Assembly (NCBI RefSeq): GCF_020085105.1
Contig: NC_058044.1
Location: 27,842,206 to 27,906,205, forward strand
Reading direction: 5' to 3'
DNA: 64,000 bases
Source of the DNA: Siniperca chuatsi
Lineage: Eukaryota; Chordata; Actinopteri; Centrarchiformes; Sinipercidae
Position numbers and translations under genes: made by a program. This document shows, in pieces, positions 19,757-32,041 of the stretch (its first letter is position 1; every line of letters begins with the position of its first letter). The notes under the pieces were generated by a model. It was not told where the DNA came from and did no database searches. It saw only the letters and a program-made list of their open reading frames with translations.

Positions 19757-20165
19757 TGTTGCAGTTGAGATCAGTTTCCCCTCGACCTCAGCACATGTAG
19801 CTAAAGTTAGCCCGGGTAGTCAAGACGAGTAGAGTTGAGTGACGGCCCTGGCTCGCCTGCTTCAGCCGCTCCGCTCGATTGCTCCGTCTTCTCTCCTCAC
19901 TCGCTTCCTCCTCACGTGGTGACGGAAGCTCCGGCACCTTCCAAAATGGCGGCGGTTGGCCGACTGGTATACCAGAGCATGGAGGACTGTGACAAAGAAG
20001 GTCCTCTCCAGACATGTTTTTAATACATATAAAATACGGTGCTTCGAATAATACTTTGTATCTGATATGGTTTTCCCACAGAACGACAACGGAAGTGTTT
20101 CCAGAGGACACTAAAAAGGGTTGTGACTCAGGAAGTCACGTCAGTTTCATCCGGTCATTTTTTTT
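19757..20165 (-). promoter_or_regulatory. naa15 5' UTR and CpG-rich, possibly bidirectional promoter
   Basis: GC- and CpG-rich compared with its surroundings. It contains a YY1-type motif (caaaatggcggc, 19942-19953), ETS-like sites (gacggaag at 19921, aacggaagtg near 20085) and a cAMP-element-like gtcacgtcag near 20135. The layout fits a housekeeping promoter. A short plus-strand ATG at the YY1 site (MAAVGRLVYQSMEDCDKE) is more simply the YY1 motif than a gene; in mammals the divergent neighbour is NDUFC1, which I do not recognise here. Confidence 0.6.
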
Positions 20166-20904
20166 TCTGTTATTTTATTTTGTAGGCAACTGTTTCTCCA
20201 CTTTGCGCAGTCTGATCTGCAGCGTGCACTTACCTCGTGGGAGCAGGAGATTTTAAAAAAGTTTGTAAAACATTTTTGAAACTGAAAATTACGGTAAATT
20301 TGAAGGAATTTGAAAAAAAATGTTGGAAAACTGCTGTTAATCAGATAATACCAAGTTCATCAGTGATGACAGACTCTTGCCTGTTCTGAACGTTGGAGTG
20401 ACCAAGTGCACATAAATAGTGTTTCCTATGTACCGTATAAAACAAACCATGGCAACAACAAGCGTGTCCAAGCTGTTCAGCTCCTTTTAGTGTCCTCTAT
20501 TAATACTTTGTTGTTGTTCTGTGTATTTGCAGCATGCTTCTGTGCTTGGTTGTGTGTATTTGCAGCACATGTGTTGTCAAATTGATTAAGATATTTTCTT
20601 AATTTGCTTGTGTTTTGTCTATTTGCATGTGTTTTCTAGTTGCAGTGCGTTTGCCCTTGTTGGCCACCGTAGTGTTTTTACTGGAGGATTCAAGTTTCCA
20701 CATCACACTTTTGTATAAGTTACAAACTGGTCCAGGATGGGCCTCCACACCCAAACTAGTTGTGGTGTCACAAAATCATCTCATACATGCTCGTTTTAAA
20801 CTGAGATTTAAGGTGAACACAGAAAAACCTTCCCCGTCAGGTGAATGTGAAAACATCCTAGTATCAAACTGCACATGCACAAATGATACTAAAAACCAGA
20901 TACA
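20166..20904. other. Spacer between naa15 promoter and LINE
   Basis: No gene. 20480-20660 has ttgtgtatttgcagca and ttgtctatttgcatgtgttt repeats that I know as a common dispersed fish sequence. Only unit C has this region. Confidence 0.4.
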
Positions 20905-23543
20905 CCTATAACGAGCATGGGGATTAGGCCAGCAGATTGCTAGCCTATCAACTGTGACAGACATCATCTCACCAAATTCCCCAAATCCAAACATCTTCAG
21001 GCAATCAATTGATCCTAAGAAAATTAATGATGAGTTTAAAGATTTTTACGCATCTCTGTATAGACTAATTCTGAAAACACAGGTGATTCTTCACATTTGG
21101 ATAATTTCTTTAATTCACTTGATATCCCTACCGTTCACCCTGACTTTGTCGATTATTTGGAAAGAAACACTGTTGAAGAGCTCACTACAGCAGCTATGGA
21201 ATGTGGTAAATGTCCAGGATTAGCAGGCTATTCTGCTGAGTTCTATAAGAAGTTTTTACATAAATTAGCCCCCATCTTAACTGACATGTTTTAATGAAGC
21301 ATTTGGGTCTCTGCCCCAAACCCTCAACCAAACCTCAATCTCCCTTATTTTAAAAAAGAATAAGGACCCTCTGTCCTGTACCTCGTTATGTCCCATCAGC
21401 CTGCTGAATGTAAACTTTAAATTACTAGCTTTGCGCCTTGAGGCTAAACTTCCATCTATTATCTCCCTTGATCATACAGGTTTAATTAGAAATAGACATT
21501 CTTTTTTAAAATTTAAGATGGTTATTCAATATAATTTATAATCCATCTAACTTCACTGCTCCAGAAGCATTAATATCATTGGAGGTTGAGAAAGCTTTTG
21601 ATTGCGTGGAGTGGGGCTATCTCTTTCATACTCTACATAAATTCGACTCGAATTATTACCTGGGATAAACTCTATTCCTCTCCTCAAGCCTCAGTTAGAA
21701 CAAATAATACTCAATCAGAATACTTTCCTCTACATAAGTCCACCAGACAAGGTTGCCCTTTGAGCCCCCTGCTGTTCGCTGTCGCTATCAGCGCCATGGC
21801 GCTTCTCTCTAACCCCTGCATCACAGAGATTACCTGGAACGGCACAGAACAAAGGGTCTCTCTTTATGTGGACGACCTTCTTCTGTACATTTAAAATGTC
21901 TCGGCAACGTTTTACATATCTTGGAATCTCAAATACAAAAATCTTTTTAATGCCAATTTTACACCTTGTTTAGCACATATGCAACTTTGACTTTGAATGC
22001 TGGTCACTGCTCCCACAAAATTTAGCTGCGAGGATCAACTCTGTAAAAATACTCTCCCAAAGTTCTCCTATCTATTTTAGTGTATACCTATTTTCCTCCC
22101 TCAAGAGTTTTTTTGGAAAATTGATAGTCTAAGTTTGGAGTTTATTTGGAACAAAAAAACCCAGAGACTATATAAGGACTTTTCACAGAGACCGAAGCAT
22201 CTTGGAGGAATGGCCTTACCAAACTTTAGATTTTATGACTGCTACTAACCTTAGAATTTTATAATATTGGCTCAGATCTGACACATTCCACCAACCCCTC
22301 CTGCTTGGTTGGCTATGGAGTCTTTTTCCTCTAAACCTGTGTCGCTGACCGCTCTTATACACTCCCCCATCAACTGCCTTCTCCTCTATGTTAAAAATGT
22401 AATTGTTAAAACCTCCTTAAGAATTTGGAACCAGTTTAAATGTCACCTTGGTTTGCAAACTTTTTCTACCTCTGTTCCACAAGCTGCAAATCAAGCTTTT
22501 CCTCCTCTATATCGGATCGTGCATTTTCCATATGGTTCAAACTCAGAATTAAACAATTCTCTCTTCCTAAACATAATTTTTTTAGATACCTGCAAATTCG
22601 TAGTTTTGTAAGCTAGATAGATATGCCCAGTTCCCTAACCTGCCTGATGAGATGCCTCCAGATGCTTTTCTCACTCAGGTCCCTGTGATGAAAGGTGTGA
22701 TTTTGGGGGTAGGGATCTTTGGGTGGAGGATTTGGGGGAGGGGGATCTCTGAGGAATTTTGGGGGGGATATTCTTAAACATGCATACCTCATCTGTCTGC
22801 GCCAGACATGGGTTGATTCAATGTAAAGTTGTTCCCTGCACTAATTGGACCAAAGTTAGGCATCTCTAAATTTATGACAATATTGACCCCTCTTGTGAAA
22901 AATGTCATCAAACACCTGCAAACCATGTGCATATGTTTTGGTCGTGTAAATCTCCGCATAACTACTGGACTGCGATCTTCAATACTTTGACGGAGGTAAC
23001 TGGGACACTTATCGAGCCTAATGCTATTACTGCTCTGTTGGCATCCCTCAGTTGCTGTTTCCTAGGCTTCAAGCGGATCTGACGGCTTTTGTGGCATTAT
23101 TGGCTAATACTGATGAGAGGGAAATCACCAACACTGCCTTCTCACACTCTGTGGATAAAAGACATTTTCAATAATTTACAGCTTGAAAAAATCCAATATA
23201 CACTGAAAAGCTCTTCCAAGAAATGTAAGAAGATGTCGGGCCTTATTTTGCCTACACCTTCACAGTTATCCTCGAATGAGATTCCATTTTATCTTCTTAT
23301 TTATTTATTATTCTCATTTGTTTATTTGTATTCTGACCTGAAGGGTGAAGTTATTATGTTTACTGTAATATGTGACATATGACCAAGCTGACTGTTGGAG
23401 GTGTGTTTTTCTTATAGTTGCTATATATTGTATGTTGTTGTTTTTCTGCTGCACTATAACATGACACTGTCACTCACAAGCGCTTTAGCATTATTGTCAA
23501 TGTGTGTAAAAAAATGAATAAATAATAAAGTTCATAAAAAAAA
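20905..23543 (+). mobile_element. L1/Tx1-type LINE with RT core, degraded (unit C)
   Basis: Fragments in order: INDEFKDFYASLYR, the RT motif RQGCPLSPLLFAVAIS, the catalytic box YVDDLLLY (usual YADD with Val), then WNQFKCHLGLQTFST, the CEKCHQTPANHVHMFWSC segment, and a 3' end with tgaataaataataaag and an A tail. This is the C-terminal two thirds of an L1-clade ORF2 of the Tx1-like kind common in fish. Several frameshifts and gaps are present; the 5' border is approximate. Unit B starts inside it, at the base matching about 22346. Confidence 0.8.
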
Positions 23544-24220
23544 CTGTGCATATACCATTCTGCACAGTGAAGACACCTAAAGTGAAGTAACAATAAACAA
23601 AACACATTTTTGGGTGGAGGGGGACTTTAATAAAATGGTTACAACCAATTTACAAATATCATGTATACTTTTCAATTTTATCAACCATTTCCCAAAACAC
23701 ATCATGTTTCTAAATTGTTATGAAGATCAACTGGCAGAGATTGAAACTGGCTTGAATACCACTACTTGATGCTAAAGTCTGATGCGTATTTAACATGCAC
23801 ATTAGTTGTTGGCTTTGCAACATAAACCAATATTTTATGATCCCATGAATTTCATTGGTAAAGAATTGTGTCCAAGATGTGTACTGAGTGGGTCATTTTA
23901 TAATTCAGTGCATTCTGATGGACAAACTGTAATAAACACCTTCATATACACCAGGAGTCGGCAATTCGGTTCAACCTTGGGCCAGTTTTTTTTTACAGCG
24001 TTATTGAAGGGGGCGCAATTGTGATTTTACAGGCGCAATGGATATGCAGGCTTATATGTTTTCAGTATGTTTAGTTTGTTTGAGTATTATTTTGATTTGC
24101 TTAAGAAAAGTTGATTGATTAATTGTTTTATAAAACTGTCTGTTTTAGGATTGTGTCTGAGAGCAGATTTCACTTTCCCATTAGTAAGTAATGACTAACA
24201 CAGTAACAGAAGCTTATATG
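23544..24220. other. Spacer after LINE (unit C)
   Basis: Counterpart of 9795-10489 with the same caggagtcggcaatt repeat-end signature. No gene. Confidence 0.35.
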
Positions 24221-24772
24221 TTAATACTCATTTAGCAAAAAATTACTCATATATGCAAATGTATCTTCTATGTTGCACCATGAGACTGGAGATGTAGCTG
24301 GTACCTGGTTATCCACACACCATAAAAACTGTCCTGCTTTATGTTTGAATAAAAGTACTGTTGTTGTTGGAGGGCTGGCTTTTTGCCGACATTGATATTG
24401 TCTATTGACACCTGTTAAAGGAAAACAGTCTAGTCTTCTTTGTTGGGGATCCGAAGAGAAGGGATACACAGTACACTTCAAGTAGTTTGGCTCTTTATGC
24501 CTTATAGAGCTTTTGTGTTCATTGATTTCTTGTATGTTTTTGACAATGTGGGCCCCAGGTGTGCAAGTAGTAATACATGATACTGATTGGGGCGGAAACA
24601 TAGTGTCACCTTTACTGTCTCCTATTGCTTTCAAGAACAAAAGTCTGTTCACTCCGTCTGACCAATAAAAATATGTTGTTTTTCTGTGCTCTGTGCATAT
24701 TAAACAAAAAGTTAATAATAAACAAAAAGTTAATATTAAAAAGTTAATATTTTTCAATAGTGCTTCTACCAA
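24221..24772 (-). CDS. Unidentified open frame (unit C, 183 residues)
   Basis: Same frame as 10490-11029. An extra A near the 3' end changes the last residues to NFLLNEY. Unknown family; low coding confidence. Confidence 0.25.
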   Translation of the reverse strand: MVEALLKNINFLILTFCLLLTFCLICTEHRKTTYFYWSDGVNRLLFLKAIGDSKGDTMFPPQSVSCITTCTPGAHIVKNIQEINEHKSSIRHKEPNYLKCTVYPFSSDPQQRRLDCFPLTGVNRQYQCRQKASPPTTTVLLFKHKAGQFLWCVDNQVPATSPVSWCNIEDTFAYMSNFLLNEY

Positions 24773-25150
24773 AACTGCATGATTTTGGAAAATTAATCAG
24801 ATCAGAGGTAGTTAGAAAATGCTATTAAGGTCTTTGTTAGAATTCTGAGAAGCTAGAACACATGATGAGAATGCTCCATCATCACAATCATTGTAGAACA
24901 CTGACATCATAATGAACATCTTGGTTGTCTCCTGCTCCTGTAGAAAACCTCATTTACATTTAACAACCTGAGCTGAGTACTACCTCTCTGTCTTTGGTGA
25001 AAACAAACTCTCAACAATTGCAAAATACAACTTCAGTAACTACAACAACAACTATATCAGAAAGTACCACAACTCTGAAACTACAATACAGTTTCAAGTT
25101 GAACTCCAACTGTGAAGTACGACTACTATATTTACAGCCAATATCTTGAC

Positions 25151-26504
25151 ATGGACAGAAGATCCGCTCAAGAAACCGGGTAAGCTTTTCTCATTTGACC
25201 CGGACAGACATTTTGGTGAACACTTTTTCAGCAATGTGTTGCTTAAATCATTTTCTAGAAAGAAGATAGATGTTAGAGTGTCACAACTTGAATCATTTAT
25301 TGTTACCCACACTTAACCCCAAACAAACTCAAGTGAAACTGAAAAATAGTAAGTGCACATAGTAGTTCTTTGTGTATCAAATGTCAACAGAAGAACTACA
25401 TGTATGTTTCTGTCTTTCAGGCATTTTGGCCAATGCAGTTTGGTGCTGCATTATACGGCCCAATCAGGCCGGCTGCGGTGCAGCTGCAGCACTCCGAGCA
25501 GCTTCCTAACTCAGTTGTGCAGGGACTCAGAGATGCCTTGTACTCTGCCATCACTGAGATAAAGTCTCTCAAGGAGGAAAACAAAGCTCTGAAGGAGCAG
25601 ATTGGCCTGCTGGGAAACAGGCAGGTGGAGGTGAGCCAGCTCCAAGAGGAGCTCAAACAAAAGATGACCTCCTCAAAAGGGTCACCAAAAAAAGGCGGGC
25701 TAGAACAAGAGCCCACATGGAGACCCTGGGCCTGCTGTCTCAGATGGAGAAGGAGCTGAAGAGGAGCGAAGAGCAGTGGAAGAGCACATGTGATGCTCTG
25801 GAGGCGAGCCTCGTGTCCAAGAACAACCAGCTGCAGGTACGCTGCCTCAGCTCATCGCTATGCTTCAGAATAATGACTTGTTGGATTCTAACAGCTTGTT
25901 TTAGATGGGTTCAGAATGAGCTTTTGCAGTAAAACATATACTGTTTTTCTCTTTTCAGAAGCTCACTTTCAACACAAAGGAGCAGGAGCAGTCTGAGAAA
26001 AAGATAGAAAGGAACAGGAGGAGAAGAAAATGAAAGAGGAGGAGGAGGAGGAGAAAAATGAGAAGAAGAGAAAGGAAGAAAAGAAAAGATGGAAAATGTG
26101 GAGAAAGAAAAGGCAAAGAAAGAGAGGAAAGAACAGATGGAAAAGGTGGAGAAAGAAAAGATGGAGAAAGAGAGAGGAAAGAAAAGCTGGAGAAAGAAAA
26201 GGCAAAGAAAGAGAGGAAAGAAAAGATGGAAAAGGAGGAGAAAGAAAAGATGGAGAAAGAGAGGAAAGAAAAGGTGGAGAAAGAAAAGGCAAAGCAAGAG
26301 AGGAAAGAAAAGATGGAAAAGGAGGAGAAAGAAAGAATGGAGAAAGAGAGGAAAGAAAAGATGGAGAACAAAGAAAATGAAAAGGAGGAGAAGGAGTTGA
26401 AGAGGAATGAAGAGAAGGAAATGAATGAGAAAAATGAGAAGAAGGCAAAGAAGAAGAGGGGAAGAAAAAGAAGAACAGGCGTGCAAACTGAAAAGCAACA
26501 GTAA
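25151..26504 (+). pseudogene. Coiled-coil Lys/Glu-rich gene, frame-broken copy (unit C)
   Basis: Exon 1 is 25151-25179 (one G lost in gatccgctc), exon 2 is 25421-25836 (one A lost at caaaagatg), exon 3 is 25959-26504 (at least one A lost early in gagaaaaagatag, plus length changes in later A/G runs). All splice sites match unit B. Nearly all the damage is in homopolymers or short repeats, so assembly error must be excluded before calling it a real pseudogene. Confidence 0.6.
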
Positions 26505-26569
26505 GGAGGAGAAACCTGCTGCCGGTTTGACTCAGGTCAGACATCAGCCCAACATCCTTCCTCCTGAAA

Positions 26570-26748
26570 CCCCTACCCCTACCCTCCACCCCCTTCCTAC
26601 CTTACCCACTCCCCCCTTCCTACCCCTTCTCCCCTCCTACCCCTTCCCCCACCCCCTTCTACCCCTTCTACCCCTTCCCCTCCTACCTCACCCCCTCTTA
26701 TCCCTTCCTCCCCAAACCTCCACCCCTCCCCACCCAACCCTTCTTGTG
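26570..26748 (+). repeat. C-rich pyrimidine tract (unit C)
   Basis: Counterpart of 2156-2340, again with length differences. Confidence 0.75.
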
Positions 26749-27097
26749 CACCTATTAAATATTTTAAAATGTTGCAAATTGTTCAATCCAGTTCTGTTGA
26801 AGTAAATTACATCTGCCTGTGTATGCCTTTCTGAATATAGATATAATTTTAATATGATACCCATTTTACACTGGGAAAAATCCGCTAACACCCACTAACA
26901 TCTGGCTTTTGTCTTCAGTGTGAGAGGGTACAATCAGCATTCACTCAAAAACCTGCATATACACGCTAATTTTGGTGTAAATCATTTTATACTATAATAG
27001 TATAAAATGATATAGGCTCCATGGCTCCTATCAAGTACTACAGCATTACAGTCCTTGTTTTGGAGGAACAGAGCCAACATGTAAGGGGTCTTTAAAT

Positions 27098-27492
27098 TAG
27101 GGTTGAGCGAGTACTCGGCTGAAACGAATATCCGGTACAGATAATATCCTTTTTACGAGTATGAGTATCATCAGAGTAAAATGTGTCAATATCTGTACTT
27201 GTTATATATAGCAACTTTTATTAAAAACCTAGTTCTGTAAATAGTTCTCTTACTCTTGTGATCAAAAACATTGCTCTGAAGCTCAATTCTGAGGTTGTTC
27301 TGTAAATAGTTTTCTAATAAATATAGCAACTTCTGATCAACCCATATCAATTTCCGGCTTAAATGAACAACTTCTGGTTAGTCACACCAGTAGTAACCAC
27401 CCATGTCTGGTTTAAGCCCGGATACGAATACAGATCATTTAGTTAGTTAGAACAGATACAGATACAGATAATGGTGTACTCGCTCATCCCTA
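27098..27492. mobile_element. Complete hAT-type MITE (unit C)
   Basis: 395 bases. Left end tagggttgagcgagtactc, right end gtactcgctcatcccta, inverted complements of each other with two mismatches. Both sides are flanked by the 8-bp duplication ctttaaat (27090-27097 and 27493-27500). An 8-bp target duplication is the hAT hallmark. No coding capacity. Confidence 0.88.
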
Positions 27493-27827
27493 CTTTAAAT
27501 CTTTAAATATGTCACTTGTTTTAGACTTCAAGTAGACATATCCAGGAATCTTTCTTCAAGTGTGTTTTTTGGTGTTCAAATGAGGCCTAACACCCCAAAA
27601 GAACTTGGATCAGCACTGAAATCTGCTCGCTTTTCCCTGACAACATAGGGAGTCAAGTTTAAAGTATCATTTGGATGATCTGATTAAAACTGCCCCATTC
27701 TTAATGGTAACGCCCCTGAACGTAGTGTATTCACCATACTAGAAACACTTCCAGTTTTTCCCATTCTATCTCCCAAAAGCAATATACTATTTAATACATC
27801 CCTGTCCATATACTTTTGTGTATTTAT
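27493..27827. other. Segment present only in unit C
   Basis: AT-rich sequence between MITE and Tc1 relic, removed from A and B by the fusion deletion. No gene seen. Confidence 0.5.
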
Positions 27828-28181
27828 GGTCTGGGGTTGTTTTTAGTTCCAAATCTTCCTTCTAATGAGAATCTTAATGCTACAGTACACAAGTATATTT
27901 CAGATAGCAGTGTGCTTCCAACTTTGTGGCAACAGTTCAGAGAAGGCCTTTCCTGTTTCAACATGACAATGCCCCCGTGCACAGAGCCGGGTCCATAAAA
28001 AAAAGGTTTTCCCAGTTTGGTGTGGAAGAACATGACAGGCCTGCACACGACACTTCTCAGAAAGGTGGAGCCTGTTATAGCAGCATGTTAATTCCCCATG
28101 GTTTTTGGAATGCGATGCTTAACAATGACATGTGGGTGTAATGTTCAGGTGTCCACATAGATTTGGCCATGTAGTGTATAT
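27828..28181 (+). mobile_element. Tc1-like transposon relic (unit C)
   Basis: Encodes recognisable Tc1 transposase pieces: VPNLPSNENLNATVH, SVLPTLWQQFREG, FQHDNAPVH (the second Asp of the DDE triad in HDNAPVH) and FGVEEHDRPAHDT, in shifted frames. The right terminal repeat ends with tagtgtata at about 28181. The 5' half is missing, and the segment after the PAHDT remnant, including the third catalytic residue, is deleted. Confidence 0.8.
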
Positions 28182-28576
28182 AATGACACGTGCCCCCACT
28201 AATTGAATGATAATTCATCCTCACATAATGACCTGCACCTGCAACAAAAACCCTCTTCCCTGTGCACAAATCAAACAAAGCAAAAATGAAGACTCTGATT
28301 AGGATCTGAGAGCTTGCCAATCAAATGGTCCTAAAATGCAAGATAACTCTGAGGAATCAAAGATTGTCTTAAAGAAATACACAGTGCTGCTGTGAAAAAG
28401 GCTGAGTGTATTTGGCCTCTTAGCTTGTTCTTTAGTGCCACTCTCCAGCCAGACTGTCAACATTGTACACAAAATATCAGAATTTACAGGATGGGTTGCC
28501 ACAGCATCTGCAGAGCAGTGTATTACTGGGAATGTCATGCTCATCAGAGGATAAACCTGTTTTATTTAGGTTACAA

Positions 28577-28735
28577 TGTAGCCTTTTCTCAGTGTCACCT
28601 TCAGGTCAAACATTTCATTTTTTTTGCCCCACTTATGGTATGGTTGCCTCCACAGTCTTCATCTGTCCAAGTTTTCTGGTGTGTATTGAACATCACAGCC
28701 TCAATGGGCTGCTGTTGTGGCTTTAGACTTCCAGT
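28577..28735 (-). CDS. Candidate terminal exon with acceptor (unit C)
   Basis: Polypyrimidine stretch then CAG at 28738-28736 on the minus strand, followed by TGSLKPQQQPIEAVMFNTHQ and KTWTDEDCGGN. Extra T bases near 28620 move the end out of the frame seen in A and B. Unknown family; the presence of an acceptor in C raises the chance that this was a real last exon. Confidence 0.28.
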
Positions 28736-28932
28736 CTGTTAGTCCTGTTGAAAGAAGAAGGCACAGGAAGGATCAACCTGTGTGAAAGAATGTGAGGGAC
28801 CAGTTTGTTGGAACAAACTAAAGTAGCATCAAACTAAATTATTTTTTCACTGTGATGGATAGTGCACAGCTATTGCATCGTTAACTAATTTGTTAGATAA
28901 GGAGTCTCCCTTTCTCTCTATCTCACCAATTT
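28736..28932. other. Segment retained only in unit C
   Basis: About 180 bases (gaaagaagaaggcacaggaa and onward to ctctatctcaccaatttta) that in A and B have been replaced by the 5' (TA)n tract. The tctcaccaatttta at its right end is still visible beside the LINE in A (tctcgccaatttta). Confidence 0.7.
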
Positions 28933-29069
<137 letters not shown>

Positions 29070-30110
29070 GAAGAGAAACCTCGGGAAGAGCTACAGAGGA
29101 GGGATCCCTCTCCCAGGAGGGACAGACATGCAATAGATGTCGTGTGTACAGAATAGATTCACAACAGAAAATACAGTACAAAATGTATATGTATATGTAT
29201 TGTTTGTACAAATAGTACAAACAATTATGATGACAAAATGTAGATTGTAAAACATAAGTGAAGAGGATCTGGATGGATCCAGAAGGACAATTACGCAGCT
29301 GCAGGTGATGCCCACTAAGTAGGATCTGAGCCACGCAACCTCCTCTCCACCATAGAGACAGCAGCAGTGTTCCAGCAATCACAGATCCAGACTCTGCAGC
29401 TCCTGAGGCAGAAATACCTGCTGAAAGCGACAGAAGGAGAGATAAGAGACGAGAAAGCACAAAACTACCGGAACGATAAAATGTAGAGTTAGTAACATGC
29501 ATTAATGGGATAATTATTCTGAAATTTTTGCTCGATGGTTGTGGAAAGTCACTGGAAAAACATAACAACTGCTGTCTATGTCCTGGTCGATTCATACAGC
29601 CAAAATGATTTGAGGCAGACTGCAGGTTAATGACTCAAACTGGCGTCTTCTGGGGTCCCGTTCTGAAAGACCTGGAAAAAAAGGAAAAAATAAGACTAAG
29701 GCTGTTTTTGTTTAATGTATCAATCAAAGACATAAACTTAACTACTTTCAGAGGGGTTGTTCTGCCCACACTGTTCGACATGAGCGCAGCTAAGCAGAGG
29801 TGTATTGTCTTCTTTACTGAGACGATTCCTTGAAAATGCTGACAGAGTAGAACTGGAAGAAATTAACAAAGCATATTTTTCAGGCACTTGGCTGTGACAT
29901 ATTAATATTACATTCATAGCACCACCTGCTGGCGAGAATTAATCTATCAACATAAGTGTTCTAAAAAGACACCAGATATTGATAACAACAACTCCACAGT
30001 GTCCGTTTGTATTGTAATTATCAGAAAGAAGACCACGGACCCAAAGCAAACCTAGATAAATATAAAATTGCCACATGACATGACATTTTGTTGTTATTTT
30101 GTCATTACAG
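29070..30110. other. Unit C spacer up to P2X7-like exon
   Basis: Counterpart of 5545-6601 with the candidate coiled-coil exon at 29321-29484. No additional gene. Confidence 0.35.
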
Positions 30111-30233
30111 TCGTGCCGGAGAAACCTGGGAAAGCACAACAGGGTTGTCATACCTTCTTGTGTTGTGCTCCGTATTCATCAGGAGTACCCGGATGAAGAT
30201 GGGGAGTACACAGACTTTAAACCTCCCATTTAA
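30111..30233 (+). CDS. P2X7-like last coding exon (unit C)
   Basis: Same as 6602-6724: acceptor gtcattacag, frame ending TDFKPPI and TAA, with AATAAA about 60 bases downstream. Intact. Confidence 0.5.
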   Translation, partial: SCRRNLGKHNRVVIPSCVVLRIHQEYPDEDGEYTDFKPPI

Positions 30234-30669
30234 ATTTAAAGTCTTTTATACTGTAATTTGTTATGTACACAATTATGCATTCAATACACTTTTAATAAAT
30301 ATCATAGAAGTCTTGGACAGCTGTTTTTGAGTAATGACATGTTTGTATGTGTGTCACAACTTAACTTTTTTTAACATGGAGGCTGGTGGGGCTCTAGTGC
30401 AGGGACGGACCGAGGCAGGAGGCAGGCAGATATGCTGGAGGAAGACGATGACAGCTGCACGTGGGGAAAACACTCTTGTCAAATCTTACTATCATGTTAT
30501 CATATATCATACAATAAGTCGATAATGTAATTATTGCAACAGGCCTAATGTAATGTATATATTACCCAAATAACAAAATTTTGATTAAGGGCCAGATTAG
30601 TACGGTGAGATGATGACTTACATGCTGGCAGAAAACAGCTGATTAGGGAAGGGGTTGTGGGGTTAAACA

Positions 30670-30835
30670 CAGCTGAGCCTGAACACATGGCTAGCAATTG
30701 CGTCTGATTTCTCAGGTCGCTCATACTGTGAGCACAGGAATCCAGGAACAGCCACTGCATTCATCTCAGCCACAAAGCGTGAAGGGTCATGGATGACCTC
30801 GTTAAAGAGGAGGTCCGTAAGCTCAGTCACATACT
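30670..30835 (-). pseudogene. Second THAP-associated exon, donor deleted (unit C)
   Basis: Exon opens at 30835 after the same acceptor. A deletion near 30666 removes about 50 bases including the CAG|gtgggg donor and leaves a short aaacac insertion. Confidence 0.5.
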
Positions 30836-31401
30836 CTAAAACACAGGAGAGAGCACATAACATAGCATATAGTTTGAGTCATTCATATGGTTTCAACTGT
30901 TGACAAATTGTTACCAAAGTAACTGCAATAGAAATGTTGTGTTTACTGCTAGGAATTGTGTCACACTGGCAAATGTACTACACCTTGTCGCTCAGGTGGT
31001 GCCAAAATCTCGCCAGCGGGGCGGATGTGTTTGGAATCATGCATATATTAGTATGGAAATACCAACAGACAATTGAGAATTACCTAACCAGTAGTATATT
31101 TGGCCTTGACCATGGCACACAACATGTTCCCCTCTCTTGGCCTTGGGAAATTTTATTTGGAACTGCAGTTCTCCTGCTGCAGTCCTCGCTTGGGTAAGCC
31201 AGAATTTTCATTGAAATGCAATGCGGCCAGGTAAAGTCTAAAATGAGGAGGATTTGTATGGGATTACTCCAAAATAGTTACGCTTGGGCCACACTGCCTT
31301 CCTCTCTCTACCTGTGTGTGGTGGCTGTCTCGCTGAACTGCTGCGGCTCGCACATGTGTGGTGTCCACACAGACAGCGGTTCCACGACGCACACACGCTG
31401 C

Positions 31402-31673
31402 TCAGATAGTTGGTTCAGCCCCATTCCCCAGTAACAGCGGCTTATCACTGAATCCCAGTTATCTCCGATGAAAGTTTGTAAAACTATCAGGTGTAAAATG
31501 CAGAGGCAGAGGTGGGTGTTGGTGGTGATCCATAGCTCTCCATCAAGGTGGATCTTCACAAAATCAATCCACCTTTTCTTGATCTCATAATTCTTGAGAA
31601 ATTTAAATGAGGAGGCCGAGCTGTTTCGTAATTTCTTGCATTCAGGGAATATGCATTGGCGGGACGAAGGCAT
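31402..31673 (-). pseudogene. THAP-domain exon, broken (unit C)
   Basis: Same as 7949-8220: start in frame with the first Cys pair, common one-base slip before HFTPDSF and common stop after NFHQR. A C-specific substitution changes FKFPKN to FKFLKN, altering a conserved Pro. Confidence 0.78.
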
Positions 31674-32041
31674 AGCTAGCTAGCAACCTGTAGGCTGTAG
31701 TAACTAACAGCAAAGTTAGTTATTGTAGTGTTAGGGGAGGGGCCACGCTCGGTGACTCCAGTGCGTCATGGAGCCATGGTTTCAGCCCCGCCCAAAAAAT
31801 CCTGAACACAAAGATGGTGAAAAACGGTCTAACTCCACAGTTCAGTACTACATAGTTAACAGTCTTCGTAACATGTTTTAAGCAATACATTTTTAACATT
31901 TATGATGCGTTTAGAAACAAACTTCTGAATTTCCTTTACACGGTCTGTTTCTGTTATGCTGACCATCTTTTTGTTGCAGATTCTCCGTACAGATATATTC
32001 AGCCCCTTAAAGGTCACGGCGAGAATGTTTTTGAGAACTAC

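Noticed and set aside
19946-20023. Short plus-strand frame starting MAAVGRLVYQ in the naa15 promoter
   Set aside because: The ATG is the core of a YY1 motif; the frame is 25 codons with no clear donor and no recognised homology.
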